Assembly: GCF_017526105.1 (NCBI RefSeq)
Contig: NZ_CP071839.1
Location: forward strand, 8,160,001-8,224,000
DNA: 64,000 nucleotides
Direction of reading: 5' to 3'
Origin: Streptomyces cyanogenus
Lineage (GTDB): Bacteria > Actinomycetota > Actinomycetes > Streptomycetales > Streptomycetaceae
This document shows, piece after piece, positions 41,728 to 53,049 of the stretch. A model generated the notes under the pieces. That model saw only the letters and a program-made list of their open reading frames with translations, ran no database searches and was not told the DNA's origin. The position numbers and the translations under genes were made by a program. Each line of letters opens with the position of its first letter. The stretch's first letter is position 1.

Positions 41728-44268
41728 ATGAGACTGAGATCCCTGGGTGTCGCGCTGGCCGCCACGGCAGCGCTGATCGCCCTGCCCACCGCACACCCGT
41801 CGGCCACCGCGGCCGAAACCCCCTTGTCCCAGGGGAAGACGGCCACCGCGTCGTCGCAGGAGAACAACGGCACCGCCGCCGCCCTCGCCGTCGACGGCGA
41901 CACCGGGACCCGCTGGTCCTCGGCCGTGGGCGACGACCAGTGGGTACGCGTCGACCTCGGGACCACCGCCACCGTCGACCGCGTGGTCCTCGACTGGGAG
42001 GCCGCCTACGGCAGGGACTACAAGGTCCAGATATCCGCGGACGGCACCACCTGGACCGACCTGAAGTCCGTCACCGGCTCCGACGGCGGCGTCGACACCC
42101 TCGACGTGTCCGGCCGGGGCCGCTACGTACGGATGCTCGGCGTGCACCGGGCCACCCAGTGGGGGTACTCCCTCTGGGAGTTCCAGGTGTTCGGCAGCGC
42201 CGACGGCGGCCAGGCGGGCTGCGGCACCGCCAATGCCGCCCAGGGCAGGCCCGCCACGGCGTCCTCCACCGAGAACGCCGGCACGCCCGCCTCCGCCGCC
42301 GTCGACGGCAACACCGCGACCCGCTGGTCCAGTCAGGCCGCCGACCCGCAGTGGCTGCAGGTCGACCTGGGCTCCGTCGAGGACCTGTGCAAGGTGGACC
42401 TGAACTGGGAGGCCGCCTACGGCAGGGACTTCCAGATCCAGGCCTCCTCCGACGGTCAGAGCTGGCACACCCTCAGGAGCGTCACCGGGGCCACCGGCGG
42501 TACGGCGTCCTACGACGTCAGCGGCTCCGGCCGGTACGTGCGCATCCACGGCACCGCCCGCGGCACCGGCTACGGCTACTCCCTGTGGGAGGTCGCCGTG
42601 CACACCGGCACCACCGGTGTCCCGCCCGTCCAGGGCGGCGGCGACCTCGGCCCGAACGTCATCGTCGTCGACCCGTCCACCCCGGGCCTCCAGCAGAAGT
42701 TCGACGACGTCTTCGCCAGGCAGGAGTCGGCCCAGTTCGGCACCGGCCGCTACCAGTTCCTGCTCAAGCCCGGCACGTACAACGGCATCAACGCCCAACT
42801 CGGCTTCTACACCTCGGTCTCCGGCCTCGGCCTGAACCCCGACGACACCCGGATCAACGGGGACATCACCGTCGACGCCGGCTGGTTCAACGGCAACGCC
42901 ACCCAGAACTTCTGGCGCTCGGCCGAGAACCTCTCTCTCAAGCCGGTCAACGGCACGGACCGCTGGGCCGTCGCCCAGGCCGCGCCCTTCCGCCGCATCC
43001 ACGTGCAGGGCGGCCTCAACCTCGCACCCGACGGCTACGGCTGGGCCTCCGGCGGCTACATCGCGGACTCGAAGATCGACGGTACGGTGGGCCCGTACTC
43101 CCAGCAGCAGTGGTACACCCGGGACAGCTCGGTCGGCGGCTGGACCAACGGCGTGTGGAACATGACCTTCTCCGGCGTCCAGGGCGCCCCGGCCACCAAT
43201 TTCGACGGCGGCCCGTACACCACCCTGGACACCACCCCCGTCTCCCGCGAGAAGCCCTTCCTCTACCTGGACGGCTCCGCCTACAAGGTGTTCGTCCCGG
43301 CCAAGCGCACGAACGCCCGCGGCGTCTCCTGGCCCGCGAACGCCGGCACGTCCCTGCCGCTCGACCGGTTCTACGTCGTCAAGCCGGGCGCCACCGCCAC
43401 CACCATCGACGCGGCCCTCGCCCAGGGCCTCAACCTCCTGTTCACGCCCGGTGTCTACCACCTCGACCGGACCATCGAGGTCACCCGCCCCGACACCGTC
43501 GTCCTCGGTCTCGGCCTCGCCACCCTGGTCCCGGACAACGGTGTCGACGCGATGCACGTCGCCGACGTCGACGGCGTGCGGCTCGCCGGGTTCCTCATCG
43601 ACGCGGGCCCGGTCCACTCCGACACGCTGCTGCGCATCGGCACGCCCGGTTCCACCGCGGACCACTCCGCCGACCCCACCACCGTGCAGGACGTGTTCGT
43701 CCGCATCGGCGGCGCCGGTCCCGGACTCGCCACCAACTCCGTGGTCGTCAACAGCAACAACGTCGTCATCGACCACACCTGGCTGTGGCGCGCCGACCAC
43801 GGCAGCGGCGTCGGCTGGGAGACCAACCGCGCCGACTACGGCCTGCGGGTCAACGGCAACGACGTCCTGGCCAGCGGCCTGTTCGTGGAGCACTTCAACA
43901 AGTACGACGTCCACTGGAGCGGAGAACGCGGCCGGACGATCTTCTTCCAGAACGAGAAGGCGTACGACGCCCCGAACGCCGCCGCCGTCACCCACGACGG
44001 CATCACCGGCTACGCGGCCTACAAGGTCGCCGACTCCGTCACCACCCACGAGGCGTGGGGCCTGGGCAGCTACTGCAACTACACGGCCGATCCGTCGATC
44101 GTCCAGGCGCACGGCTTCCAGGTGCCCGTGACCCCGGGGATCAGGATGCACGACCTGCTGGTGATCTCCCTCGGCGGCAAGGGGCAGTACGCGCACGTCG
44201 TCAACGGCACCGGCGCACCGACCTCGGGCACCGACACGGTTCCGTCCAAGGTGACGTCCTTCCCCTAG
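41728..44268 (+). CDS. Secreted protein with two F5/8C (CBM32) domains and a beta-helix domain
   Basis: 846 residues. Signal peptide about 1-28. Two discoidin/CBM32 domains, about 35-155 and 168-292, are close copies (each has AVDGDTGTRWSS or AVDGNTATRWSS, DWEAAYGRD or NWEAAYGRD, and RYVRMLGVHR or RYVRIHGTAR). A domain of about 540 residues follows, starting GPNVIVVDPSTPGLQQKFDDVF. It has many short strand repeats (NVVIDHTWLWRADHGSG, NGNDVLASGLFVEHFNKYDVHW) typical of a right-handed parallel beta-helix. Such architecture occurs in GH55/GH87-like glucanases and lyases; I cannot name the family. Annotation as 'adenylyl cyclase' in related genomes has no basis in this sequence. It is likely a polysaccharide-degrading enzyme. 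Confidence 0.8.
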   Translation: MRLRSLGVALAATAALIALPTAHPSATAAETPLSQGKTATASSQENNGTAAALAVDGDTGTRWSSAVGDDQWVRVDLGTTATVDRVVLDWEAAYGRDYKVQISADGTTWTDLKSVTGSDGGVDTLDVSGRGRYVRMLGVHRATQWGYSLWEFQVFGSADGGQAGCGTANAAQGRPATASSTENAGTPASAAVDGNTATRWSSQAADPQWLQVDLGSVEDLCKVDLNWEAAYGRDFQIQASSDGQSWHTLRSVTGATGGTASYDVSGSGRYVRIHGTARGTGYGYSLWEVAVHTGTTGVPPVQGGGDLGPNVIVVDPSTPGLQQKFDDVFARQESAQFGTGRYQFLLKPGTYNGINAQLGFYTSVSGLGLNPDDTRINGDITVDAGWFNGNATQNFWRSAENLSLKPVNGTDRWAVAQAAPFRRIHVQGGLNLAPDGYGWASGGYIADSKIDGTVGPYSQQQWYTRDSSVGGWTNGVWNMTFSGVQGAPATNFDGGPYTTLDTTPVSREKPFLYLDGSAYKVFVPAKRTNARGVSWPANAGTSLPLDRFYVVKPGATATTIDAALAQGLNLLFTPGVYHLDRTIEVTRPDTVVLGLGLATLVPDNGVDAMHVADVDGVRLAGFLIDAGPVHSDTLLRIGTPGSTADHSADPTTVQDVFVRIGGAGPGLATNSVVVNSNNVVIDHTWLWRADHGSGVGWETNRADYGLRVNGNDVLASGLFVEHFNKYDVHWSGERGRTIFFQNEKAYDAPNAAAVTHDGITGYAAYKVADSVTTHEAWGLGSYCNYTADPSIVQAHGFQVPVTPGIRMHDLLVISLGGKGQYAHVVNGTGAPTSGTDTVPSKVTSFP

Positions 44269-44298
44269 GACTCCCGTAGGAGACCCCCCGGGGTCCGG

Positions 44299-45246
44299 TC
44301 AGCCGCCGGTCAGGGTCTCGTGCGGGGCCCGCCGGTAGGTGTCCCGGTACAGGGAGGCGAAGCGGCCCGGGTGGTGGAAACCCCACCGGGCCGCGATCTC
44401 CGTGACCGTGGCCCCGGTGCCGGGATCGGCGGCCACCAGGTCGTGATGGGCGTGCGCGAGCCGTACCCGGCGCAGCTGGGCGAGCGGAGTGGTGTCCAGG
44501 TGGCGGCGGAAGGCGTACTGGAGCGCGCGGACCGTCACATGGGCCGCGGCGGCGATGTCCGCGACCGAGACCGGCTGGTCGGCGTGGTCGTCGATGTAGG
44601 CGAGCGCGCGGCGCAGCACCGCCGGGTGGGCATCGGCGTGATCGGCGGCGGGCTCGTCCAGCGCCGTGTTGGGGAACGCGGCCAGCACGCTCGCCGCGAG
44701 GTGCTGGGCGGCCGTGGCCGCGACCAGCGGCTGGTCCGCCATCTCGGGATCGGCGAGCACCGTGTCGCGCAGATGGTTGATCGTCCGGTGCAGGTGCCGC
44801 GCGGCCGCCGCCGAGCGCGGCCGGTGCCCGGTCAGCAGTACCGGCCGTGAGCCCGCGTCCCCGGCCACCTGGGTGAGCAGCGCCGGGTCCAGCATCGTGA
44901 TGTTGTAGCGGGCGTTGCAGATCCGGCCCGTGTACGGCAGGTCCGGCGGCGCGAACAGCACCACGTCACCCGGGCCGAAGGAGTCCTCGACGCCCTGGAA
45001 GGCGTGGTCCCGCACCGTTCCCTCGTGCACGACGCACAGGCAGATCCGGCCCAGCGGGGTCACCGAGTAGTCCATCTCGAAGTCCAGCGCGAGTTCGTCG
45101 ACGCTCACCGAGCCGATGCCGGTACGACGGATCCGGGCGCGGTTCGAGCCGGGGCTGCCGCTGCCGATACGCATCCGGGCGTAGGCGCGGCTGAGGAAGT
45201 CCTCCGTCACATCCAGGTCGTCGCTGTCGAAGGTGAGCGTCTCCAT
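44299..45246 (-). CDS. AraC-family transcriptional regulator
   Basis: 315 residues. Residues 1-180 are an AraC_binding_2 cupin-like domain (FEMDYSVTPLGRICLCVVHEG, FGPGDVVLFAPPDLPYTG). Residues 205-312 hold the two HTH motifs: LAYIDDHADQPVSVADIAAAAHVTVRALQYAF, and VTEIAARWGFHHPGRFASLYRDTYRRAPHETL with the characteristic G-F-x-x-x-x-x-F block. The second part is strongly conserved in activators. It converges on the CBM32 gene and is divergent from the ANTAR gene, with 131 bases between starts. Confidence 0.92.
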   Translation of the reverse strand: METLTFDSDDLDVTEDFLSRAYARMRIGSGSPGSNRARIRRTGIGSVSVDELALDFEMDYSVTPLGRICLCVVHEGTVRDHAFQGVEDSFGPGDVVLFAPPDLPYTGRICNARYNITMLDPALLTQVAGDAGSRPVLLTGHRPRSAAAARHLHRTINHLRDTVLADPEMADQPLVAATAAQHLAASVLAAFPNTALDEPAADHADAHPAVLRRALAYIDDHADQPVSVADIAAAAHVTVRALQYAFRRHLDTTPLAQLRRVRLAHAHHDLVAADPGTGATVTEIAARWGFHHPGRFASLYRDTYRRAPHETLTGG

Positions 45247-45377
45247 GAACCGCGGCTTCCCGCGAACACCGCTCGTATGGGCGCCTTACCAGCCATTTTT
45301 CGTTTTCTGTACGGAGGCCGGCCCGGTTGTTCGCCTGGCGGCTGGCGGGGAGCGGTCGGGGCGCTCAGGGTGAAGAC

Positions 45378-45734
45378 ATGATCGCACCGGACGAGCAGGC
45401 GGACCATGAGCAGGTGAAGGCGCTCCAGGACGAGGTGGACCAACTGCGCCAGGCGCTGGTCTCGCACGCCCTGGTCGACCAGGCGATCGGCGTGGTCATC
45501 ACCCTGGGCGGTCTGCGGCCGGAGCAGGGCTGGGAGGCCCTGAAGCACATGTCGCAGCACACCAACGTCAAACTGCGGGAAGTGGCACGTTGCCTGGTCG
45601 AGTGGCCGGCCCGGCGCAAGCTCCCCGAGGTGATCCGCCGGGCGTTGCCCGCCGCCGTGGAGCACGCGCGCGGCCAGGCAGCCGCCGACGCCTGGAAGGA
45701 CAGGCAAGAGGTCGGGTCCGGCCGGCCGGGATGA
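45378..45734 (+). CDS. ANTAR-domain protein
   Basis: 118 residues from the ATG at 45378 (AGGGTGA upstream). A short coiled-coil (EQVKALQDEVDQLRQAL) leads into an ANTAR RNA-binding domain of about 55 residues: SHALVDQAIGVVITLGGLRPEQGWEALKHMSQHTNVKLREVARCLVEW. It keeps the Ala, Gly and aromatic positions of the three-helix fold that binds two-hairpin antiterminator RNA. There is no GAF or receiver domain, so it is a stand-alone ANTAR with a dimerising coil. I saw no clear double-hairpin target in the neighbouring spacers. Confidence 0.88.
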   Translation: MIAPDEQADHEQVKALQDEVDQLRQALVSHALVDQAIGVVITLGGLRPEQGWEALKHMSQHTNVKLREVARCLVEWPARRKLPEVIRRALPAAVEHARGQAAADAWKDRQEVGSGRPG

Positions 45735-45756
45735 GCCCGGTCGCGGGCAGGCGCGG

Positions 45757-46923
45757 TCAGGCCGGGGCCCGGCCCAGGCCCTCCCACGCGCGCCCGCGCA
45801 GCTCCGCGTCCCGCAGGACGTCCGCCGCCGTGCAGGCCAGCGCCTCCACCACCGCCTGGAGCACCCGGCGGGCCCGCTCCGAGGCCGCGGCCTCGGCGAA
45901 CTCAGGCGTGTGATCGGAGCCGTCGGCACCCATGATCGCGACGAAGGGATGGATGGCGGGCACCCGGCCGCTGACGTTGCCGATGTCGGAGGAGCCCAGG
46001 TAGACGCCGGGAGCGGGCGGGGTGAGGGTGATCCCGGCGTGCTCCAGGTGCCCGGCGAACCGCTCGGACAGCACCGTGCTGTCCCGGAAGTGCTCGTACC
46101 GCACGCTCGCGCGTTCCACCGTCAGGCTCGTGCCGGTCGCCAGGGCGACTCCTTCGGCCGCCGTGCGTAGCTGTGCGGCCAGCTCGTCCAGGGCGGCGGT
46201 GGTGAGCGCCCGCAGCCCGAAGCGGCCCTCGGCGTACTCCGGGACGATGTTCGTGGCCGTACCGCCGTGCGTGATGATCCCCTGCACGTGGGATCCCTCC
46301 GGCAGCCGCCGGCCGAGCGCCGACACCACGTTGAACAGCTCGATCAGCGCCGCGAGCGCGTCGATGCCCTCCGTCGGATTACCCGTGGGGTGCGCGGCCC
46401 GGCCCCGGAAGGCGACGCGGTACTGCTCCTGGGCGGTCAGCGGCGCCCGCACCCAGTCGTACACCCCCGGGTGGAACATCAGGGCGGCGTCCACCCCGTC
46501 GAAGACCCCGGCCTCCACCTCCAGGGCCTTGCCGCCCCCGCCCTCCTCGGCCGGCGTCCCCACCGCCAGGACCGTGCCCGGGGCGCCGTCCCGTACGGCG
46601 TCCACGACCAGGGCGGCGCCGAGGCCGGCCGCCGCGATCAGGTTGTGCCCGCAGGCGTGTCCGAGTCCGGGCAGGGCGTCGTACTCCAGCGGGAACGCCA
46701 CCACCGGCTGCCCCTCGCCCGAGCGGGCCGTGAACGCGGTCGGCAGGCCCGCGACCTCGCGCCGCACCTCGAAGCCGGCGCCCTCCAGCTCGCCGCTCAG
46801 CAGCGCGGCCGCCCGGTGTTCGGCGAACGCGGTCTCCGGCTCCGCGTGCAGGGTCGAGGCCACGGCCCACAGCGCGTCGGCGCGCCGTGCGGCCTCCTCC
46901 CGGATCCGCTGGTACAGCGACAC
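45757..46923 (-). CDS. M20-family amidohydrolase/peptidase
   Basis: 388 residues; GTG with GGAGG 4 bases upstream. Metal ligands of the M20D aminoacylase-like group are in GLGHACGHN (His/Cys/His), TPAEEGGGGK (Glu pair) and MFHPG. The dimerisation domain has AFRGRAAHPTGNPTEGIDALAALIELF, and SSDIGNVSGRVPAIHPF gives the last ligands. The family hydrolyses N-acyl amino acids, aminobenzoyl-glutamate or auxin conjugates. It is divergent from an Orn/Lys/Arg-type decarboxylase gene, suggesting joint use in amino acid metabolism. Confidence 0.9.
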   Translation of the reverse strand: MSLYQRIREEAARRADALWAVASTLHAEPETAFAEHRAAALLSGELEGAGFEVRREVAGLPTAFTARSGEGQPVVAFPLEYDALPGLGHACGHNLIAAAGLGAALVVDAVRDGAPGTVLAVGTPAEEGGGGKALEVEAGVFDGVDAALMFHPGVYDWVRAPLTAQEQYRVAFRGRAAHPTGNPTEGIDALAALIELFNVVSALGRRLPEGSHVQGIITHGGTATNIVPEYAEGRFGLRALTTAALDELAAQLRTAAEGVALATGTSLTVERASVRYEHFRDSTVLSERFAGHLEHAGITLTPPAPGVYLGSSDIGNVSGRVPAIHPFVAIMGADGSDHTPEFAEAAASERARRVLQAVVEALACTAADVLRDAELRGRAWEGLGRAPA

Positions 46924-47064
46924 GAGACCTCCTCCGGTCCGGTGGGCGTGGTGCGTGCCGGACCGGGTTCCACCCGGACGGCCCCTGACACCGGCCGGAG
47001 GGTTTGGGGCGCCCGGCCGGTGCAACACGGTGGGTGCGGCACCGATCACCTCAGGAGGACAGCC

Positions 47065-48528
47065 ATGGACCACTCGCGCGTACCCGTCCTGGAGGCGTTG
47101 CAGGAGTTCCGGCGCCGGGGGGACGTGGCATACGGGCCGCCGGGGCACAAGCAGGGCCGCGGGGCCGATCCGCGCGTCGCCGAGATCGTCGGCATGGACG
47201 TCTTCCGCTCGGACGTGCTCTCCCTGAACGGCCTGGACGACCGCCGTCAGTCGCAGGGCGTCCTCCAACAGGCCGAGGAACTGATGGCCGACGCGGTCGG
47301 AGCCGAGCACGCCTTCTTCTCCACCTGCGGCAGTTCCCTGTCCGTCAAGACCGCGATGTGTTCGGTCGCCGGGCCGGGGGAGAAGCTGCTGCTGTCCCGC
47401 AACGCGCACAAGTCGGTCATCTCGGCGGTGATCATCAACGGTGTCGAGCCGATCTGGGTCCATCCGAAGTTCGACACGGAACGGCACCTCGCCCACCCGC
47501 CCGAGCCCGACGACGTCCGCGCCCGGCTGCGCGAGCACCCGGACGCCAAGGGCATGCTGCTGATCACCCCCACCGACTGGGGAACCTGCGCCGACATCCG
47601 GGGCGTGGCCGACGCCTGTCACGCCTTCGACGTGCCGCTCATCGTGGACGAGGCGTGGGGCGCCCACCTGCCCTTCCATCCAGGGCTGCCGGCCTGGGGC
47701 ATGGACGCGGACGCCGACCTGGTCGTCACCAGCGTCCACAAGATGGGCGGCGCGATCGAGCAGAGCTCGGTGTTCCACCTCCAGCACGACCGGGTCTCGC
47801 CCGACGTCCTCAAGCAGCGTGAGGACCTGCTCGGCACCACCAGCGCCTCCTCCCTGGTCTACGCGACCCTCGACGGCTGGCGACGGCAGATGGCCGAGCA
47901 GGGGCACGGGCTCCTGGACGCGGCCCTGCACCGCGCCGAGCGCATCCGGGCCCGGCTCCGCGAGCTGCCGGGGCTGCGCGTGATGGGCGGCGAGATCGTC
48001 GACGAGGGCCTGGCCGCCGAGTTCGACCCCCTGAAGATCGTCGTCGACGTACGGGACCTCGGTATCAGCGGGATGCAGGCGGCCGAGTGGCTGCGCGCCA
48101 ACTGCCACATCGACGTCGGTGGCTCGGACACCTGCCGGATCAGTGCCTCCATCACCCACGCCGACGACGAGGAGACCGAGAAACTGCTGCTGGAGTCCGT
48201 GCGCACGCTGGTCGAGCGGGCGGACACCATCGAGCGGCAGCCCGCCGTGCACCTGCCCGAACCGCACGTCCTCGAACTGGAACAGGCCCTCCTGCCCCGC
48301 GACGCCTTCTTCGGGCCGGCCGAACAGGTGCCCGCCGAGCGGGCCGTGGGCCGTGTCGCCGCCGAGATGATCTGCCCCTACCCGCCGGGCGTGCCGGTCG
48401 TCGCGCCCGGCGAGGTGATCACCGCGGAGGTCCTGGACTACCTGCGCAGCGGCGTCGCCCACGGCTTCCTCATCGCGGGCGCTGCGGACTCCTCCCTGGA
48501 GACGCTGCGGGTCGTGGCACGCTCGTGA
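47065..48528 (+). CDS. PLP-dependent Orn/Lys/Arg decarboxylase-family protein
   Basis: 487 residues; AGGAGG 7 bases before the ATG. Fold-type I aspartate aminotransferase-like enzyme. AYGPPGHKQGRGADPRV is the N-terminal decarboxylase signature, FSTCGSSLSVKTAM binds the PLP phosphate, LIVDEAWGAHLPFHP supplies the pyridine-N Asp, and the Schiff-base Lys226 lies in TSVHKMGGAIEQSS. The C-terminal domain is in ICPYPPGVPVVAPGEVITAEVLDYL, normal for the short bacterial class. It decarboxylates a basic amino acid to a polyamine precursor, perhaps lysine to cadaverine, which starts desferrioxamine synthesis in other loci. No des genes are nearby here. Confidence 0.92.
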   Translation: MDHSRVPVLEALQEFRRRGDVAYGPPGHKQGRGADPRVAEIVGMDVFRSDVLSLNGLDDRRQSQGVLQQAEELMADAVGAEHAFFSTCGSSLSVKTAMCSVAGPGEKLLLSRNAHKSVISAVIINGVEPIWVHPKFDTERHLAHPPEPDDVRARLREHPDAKGMLLITPTDWGTCADIRGVADACHAFDVPLIVDEAWGAHLPFHPGLPAWGMDADADLVVTSVHKMGGAIEQSSVFHLQHDRVSPDVLKQREDLLGTTSASSLVYATLDGWRRQMAEQGHGLLDAALHRAERIRARLRELPGLRVMGGEIVDEGLAAEFDPLKIVVDVRDLGISGMQAAEWLRANCHIDVGGSDTCRISASITHADDEETEKLLLESVRTLVERADTIERQPAVHLPEPHVLELEQALLPRDAFFGPAEQVPAERAVGRVAAEMICPYPPGVPVVAPGEVITAEVLDYLRSGVAHGFLIAGAADSSLETLRVVARS

Positions 48529-49006
48529 CCGGCGGAGCCCCGGTCCGCCCGTGACCGGCGCGGGGCCCGGCTCGCCCGTGACCGGTCCGCTCGACTCGAA
48601 CTGCGCAGGCCGGCGTCTGCGCCTAGGGTGGCGTGTGCGGGTGGCCGGGTGTCCGTCTGCCCCGGGTCAAGAAGCCGGCCCTGCGGACGAACACGTCTTC
48701 GGCGGGGACGCTCGGCCCCGCCGGCGGTTCCCGGGTCCGGACCAGCGTCCGGCGGGCCTGCCGTCCCGGCAACTCGATGGGAGACGGCCCGACTTCACCC
48801 CGACCGGAAATCACCGCGATTCCCGGTTTCGGACGCCCCGGCCCGGGGACCTCGGTACGAGGGCCGCCGTCGACCCTTTCGTTTGGTATCCACCCGATAT
48901 GCCCTTGGGTGTCGGCCGCATGCCCCGGCGTGGCCACCGCGCATCGGACACCCCATCTCGCCCATGCCGGACCCGCCCCCGTGACCCAGCTAAGGAACAG
49001 GTACTG
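48529..49006. other. Spacer upstream of catalase with stop-anchored repeats
   Basis: GTGACCGG appears at 48525, 48551 and 48578, spaced 26 and 27 bases, and the first copy contains the TGA stop of the decarboxylase gene. The remaining 400 bases hold no believable gene. A TAGGGT near 48624 and the AT-richer GTTTGGTATCCACCCGATAT near 48880 are possible promoter elements for the catalase gene, neither firm. Confidence 0.5.
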
Positions 49007-51304
<2,298 letters not shown>

Positions 51305-51381
51305 CCCGGCGCGTCACGGCAGGGGCACTGCCCGAACGCCGCACACCGCCGGCCTCGTCACCGGGGCCGGCACACGGCTGT

Positions 51382-53049
51382 TCACTCCTGTGTGGTGCGG
51401 CACAGCAAAAGGCAGATGTCGTCGTCGTGTTCGGAATCGTGCAGCATCGGTTTGAGCAGTGCGTCGGCCGCCGTGTCCAGATCCACCAGATCGGCACCGC
51501 CGAGCGCCCCGATCGCCTGGGCCAGTCGGTCGATGCCCGCGTCGATCCCGGCGGACCGGCGCTCCACCAGACCGTCCGTGTACAGCGCGAGCGTGGAACC
51601 CACAGGCAACTCCAGGGTGTGCTCCTCGTACGTGTACGGCATCGGAACGCCCAGCATGATCCCCGGCCTGGCCTCCAGCACCCGCACCTCGCCCCGGGGA
51701 CCGCGAGCGACGGCCGGCGGATGCCCGGCGGCGGCCCACACCACCCCGGGCTCCCCGGGGGTGAACCGGGCGATCGCACAGGTCGCGTACAGCTCCGGCT
51801 GCTGGTGGCGGAGCATCCGGTGCAGCAGGGTGAGGATCCGCGCCGGGCCGTTGCCCTCGACGGCGTAGGCACGCAGCGCGGTGCGCAGCTGGCCCATGAT
51901 GACCGCCGCGCGCAGCCCGTGCCCCGTGACGTCCCCTATCACCGCCAGCACACTGCCGTCCGGCTGCGAAAAGGCGTCGTACCAGTCGCCGCCGATGTTC
52001 AGACCGCGGGTCGCCGGCAGATAGCGGGCGGCCAGGTCGAGACCCCGGGTCGCGGGCAGTTCGGTGAGCTGCGCCCGCTGCAGGGCCTCGGCGACGTCCC
52101 GGTGCTGCTCGTACTGGCGGGCGTTGTCCAGGGCGATGCCCGCCCGCCGGGCCAGCTCCACCAGCATCACGGTGGTGTCCGGGTCGAAACGGCCGCCGGG
52201 CGCGGCCAGCGTGAGCACGCCCTGCACGAAACGCGCGCCGAGCGGCAGGCACAGCAGCGGCCGGTCCGGGGACAGCGCCGAGGCCGGCAGGTCGTCCACG
52301 CCCGGCAGTTCGCCGGGGTGGGGGCCCGCGTGCTGCGGGCGGCCGGTGCGGGCCGCCGTCACCGCGGCCGCCGCCCGCTCGCCCGACGGGGTCCGCTCGT
52401 CGTCCAGGAGCCAGATGTCCACGTGCCGCGCGTACTCCGGGACCAGCAGCTCGGGCAGCCGGCGCAGGATGTCCTCGTGGTCGAGGGAGGCGTTCAGGAC
52501 CGCGCTCGCGTTGGCCAGGAAGGTCAGCAGACGGCGGGCCTTCTCCGCCTCCGCGCGCGCCGCCCGCTCGGCGTCGAGGAGTTCGCGCTGCGCCAGCGCC
52601 GCCGCCTCCAGTTCGGCGTGCAGCGCCAGCACACCCTGGTTGGTCTGGTGCAGCTCCTCCCGGTGGAGCCCGAGTAGCTCCTCCGTCTCGGTCAGCAGCG
52701 TCAGCAGCGTCTCGGCGTCCGCGTCGGCGTCCAGCAGCGCCTCGGCGAGCGGGGCGTCGTCCGGTCCGGGCGGCGGGCCGGGCACCGGCGAGGGGCAGAC
52801 AAGGGTGTGCTGCCAGGGCTCCGGGCCGCCCAGCGCGACCCGCAGTTCGCCGCCCGCGCCGGCGGTCACGGTCAGGTCCGTGCCGCCCGCGGCGAGGCCG
52901 CGGCGCAGCCGGGCACCCAGCGCGGCGAGGAAGCGGGCACGGTCCAGCGCGGGCGCTCCGGCGTCCGCGAGGAGACGGGCCAGCCGGGCACGGGCACGGG
53001 CCGCGTCGGCGGCGGAGGCGATGGTCCAGTTCTCAGTGGCGGCTGTCAT
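51382..53049 (-). CDS. GAF-PP2C phosphatase of the stressosome operon (RsbU-like)
   Basis: 555 residues. The first 100 residues resemble a degenerate GHKL-like segment, then a coiled-coil (LHREELHQTNQGVLALHAELEAA) leads to a GAF domain about 165-310. A SpoIIE-type PP2C domain occupies about 335-553: NIGGDWYDAF, VIGDVTGHGLRAA, WAAAGHPPAV, LALYTDGLVERR and DDDICLLLCR with the metal aspartates. In partner-switching pathways such enzymes remove phosphate from anti-anti-sigma factors. It is the last gene of a five-gene run; its start overlaps the previous gene's end by 17 bases. Confidence 0.9.
   Translation of the reverse strand: MTAATENWTIASAADAARARARLARLLADAGAPALDRARFLAALGARLRRGLAAGGTDLTVTAGAGGELRVALGGPEPWQHTLVCPSPVPGPPPGPDDAPLAEALLDADADAETLLTLLTETEELLGLHREELHQTNQGVLALHAELEAAALAQRELLDAERAARAEAEKARRLLTFLANASAVLNASLDHEDILRRLPELLVPEYARHVDIWLLDDERTPSGERAAAAVTAARTGRPQHAGPHPGELPGVDDLPASALSPDRPLLCLPLGARFVQGVLTLAAPGGRFDPDTTVMLVELARRAGIALDNARQYEQHRDVAEALQRAQLTELPATRGLDLAARYLPATRGLNIGGDWYDAFSQPDGSVLAVIGDVTGHGLRAAVIMGQLRTALRAYAVEGNGPARILTLLHRMLRHQQPELYATCAIARFTPGEPGVVWAAAGHPPAVARGPRGEVRVLEARPGIMLGVPMPYTYEEHTLELPVGSTLALYTDGLVERRSAGIDAGIDRLAQAIGALGGADLVDLDTAADALLKPMLHDSEHDDDICLLLCRTTQE

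Noticed and set aside
45247..45377. A double-hairpin ANTAR target RNA near the ANTAR gene
   Set aside because: I could not find two stems with matching hexaloops carrying A1 and G4 in this spacer.
45757..48462. A 901-codon minus-strand frame joining the M20 hydrolase to a long N-terminal part
   Set aside because: Only the last 388 codons are the hydrolase, with its own GTG and GGAGG. The rest is antisense to the decarboxylase gene.
48870..48925. A sigma-B-like promoter before the catalase gene
   Set aside because: GTTT and GGGTGT can be found but at 17 to 22 bases, not the expected 14-16, so no call is made.
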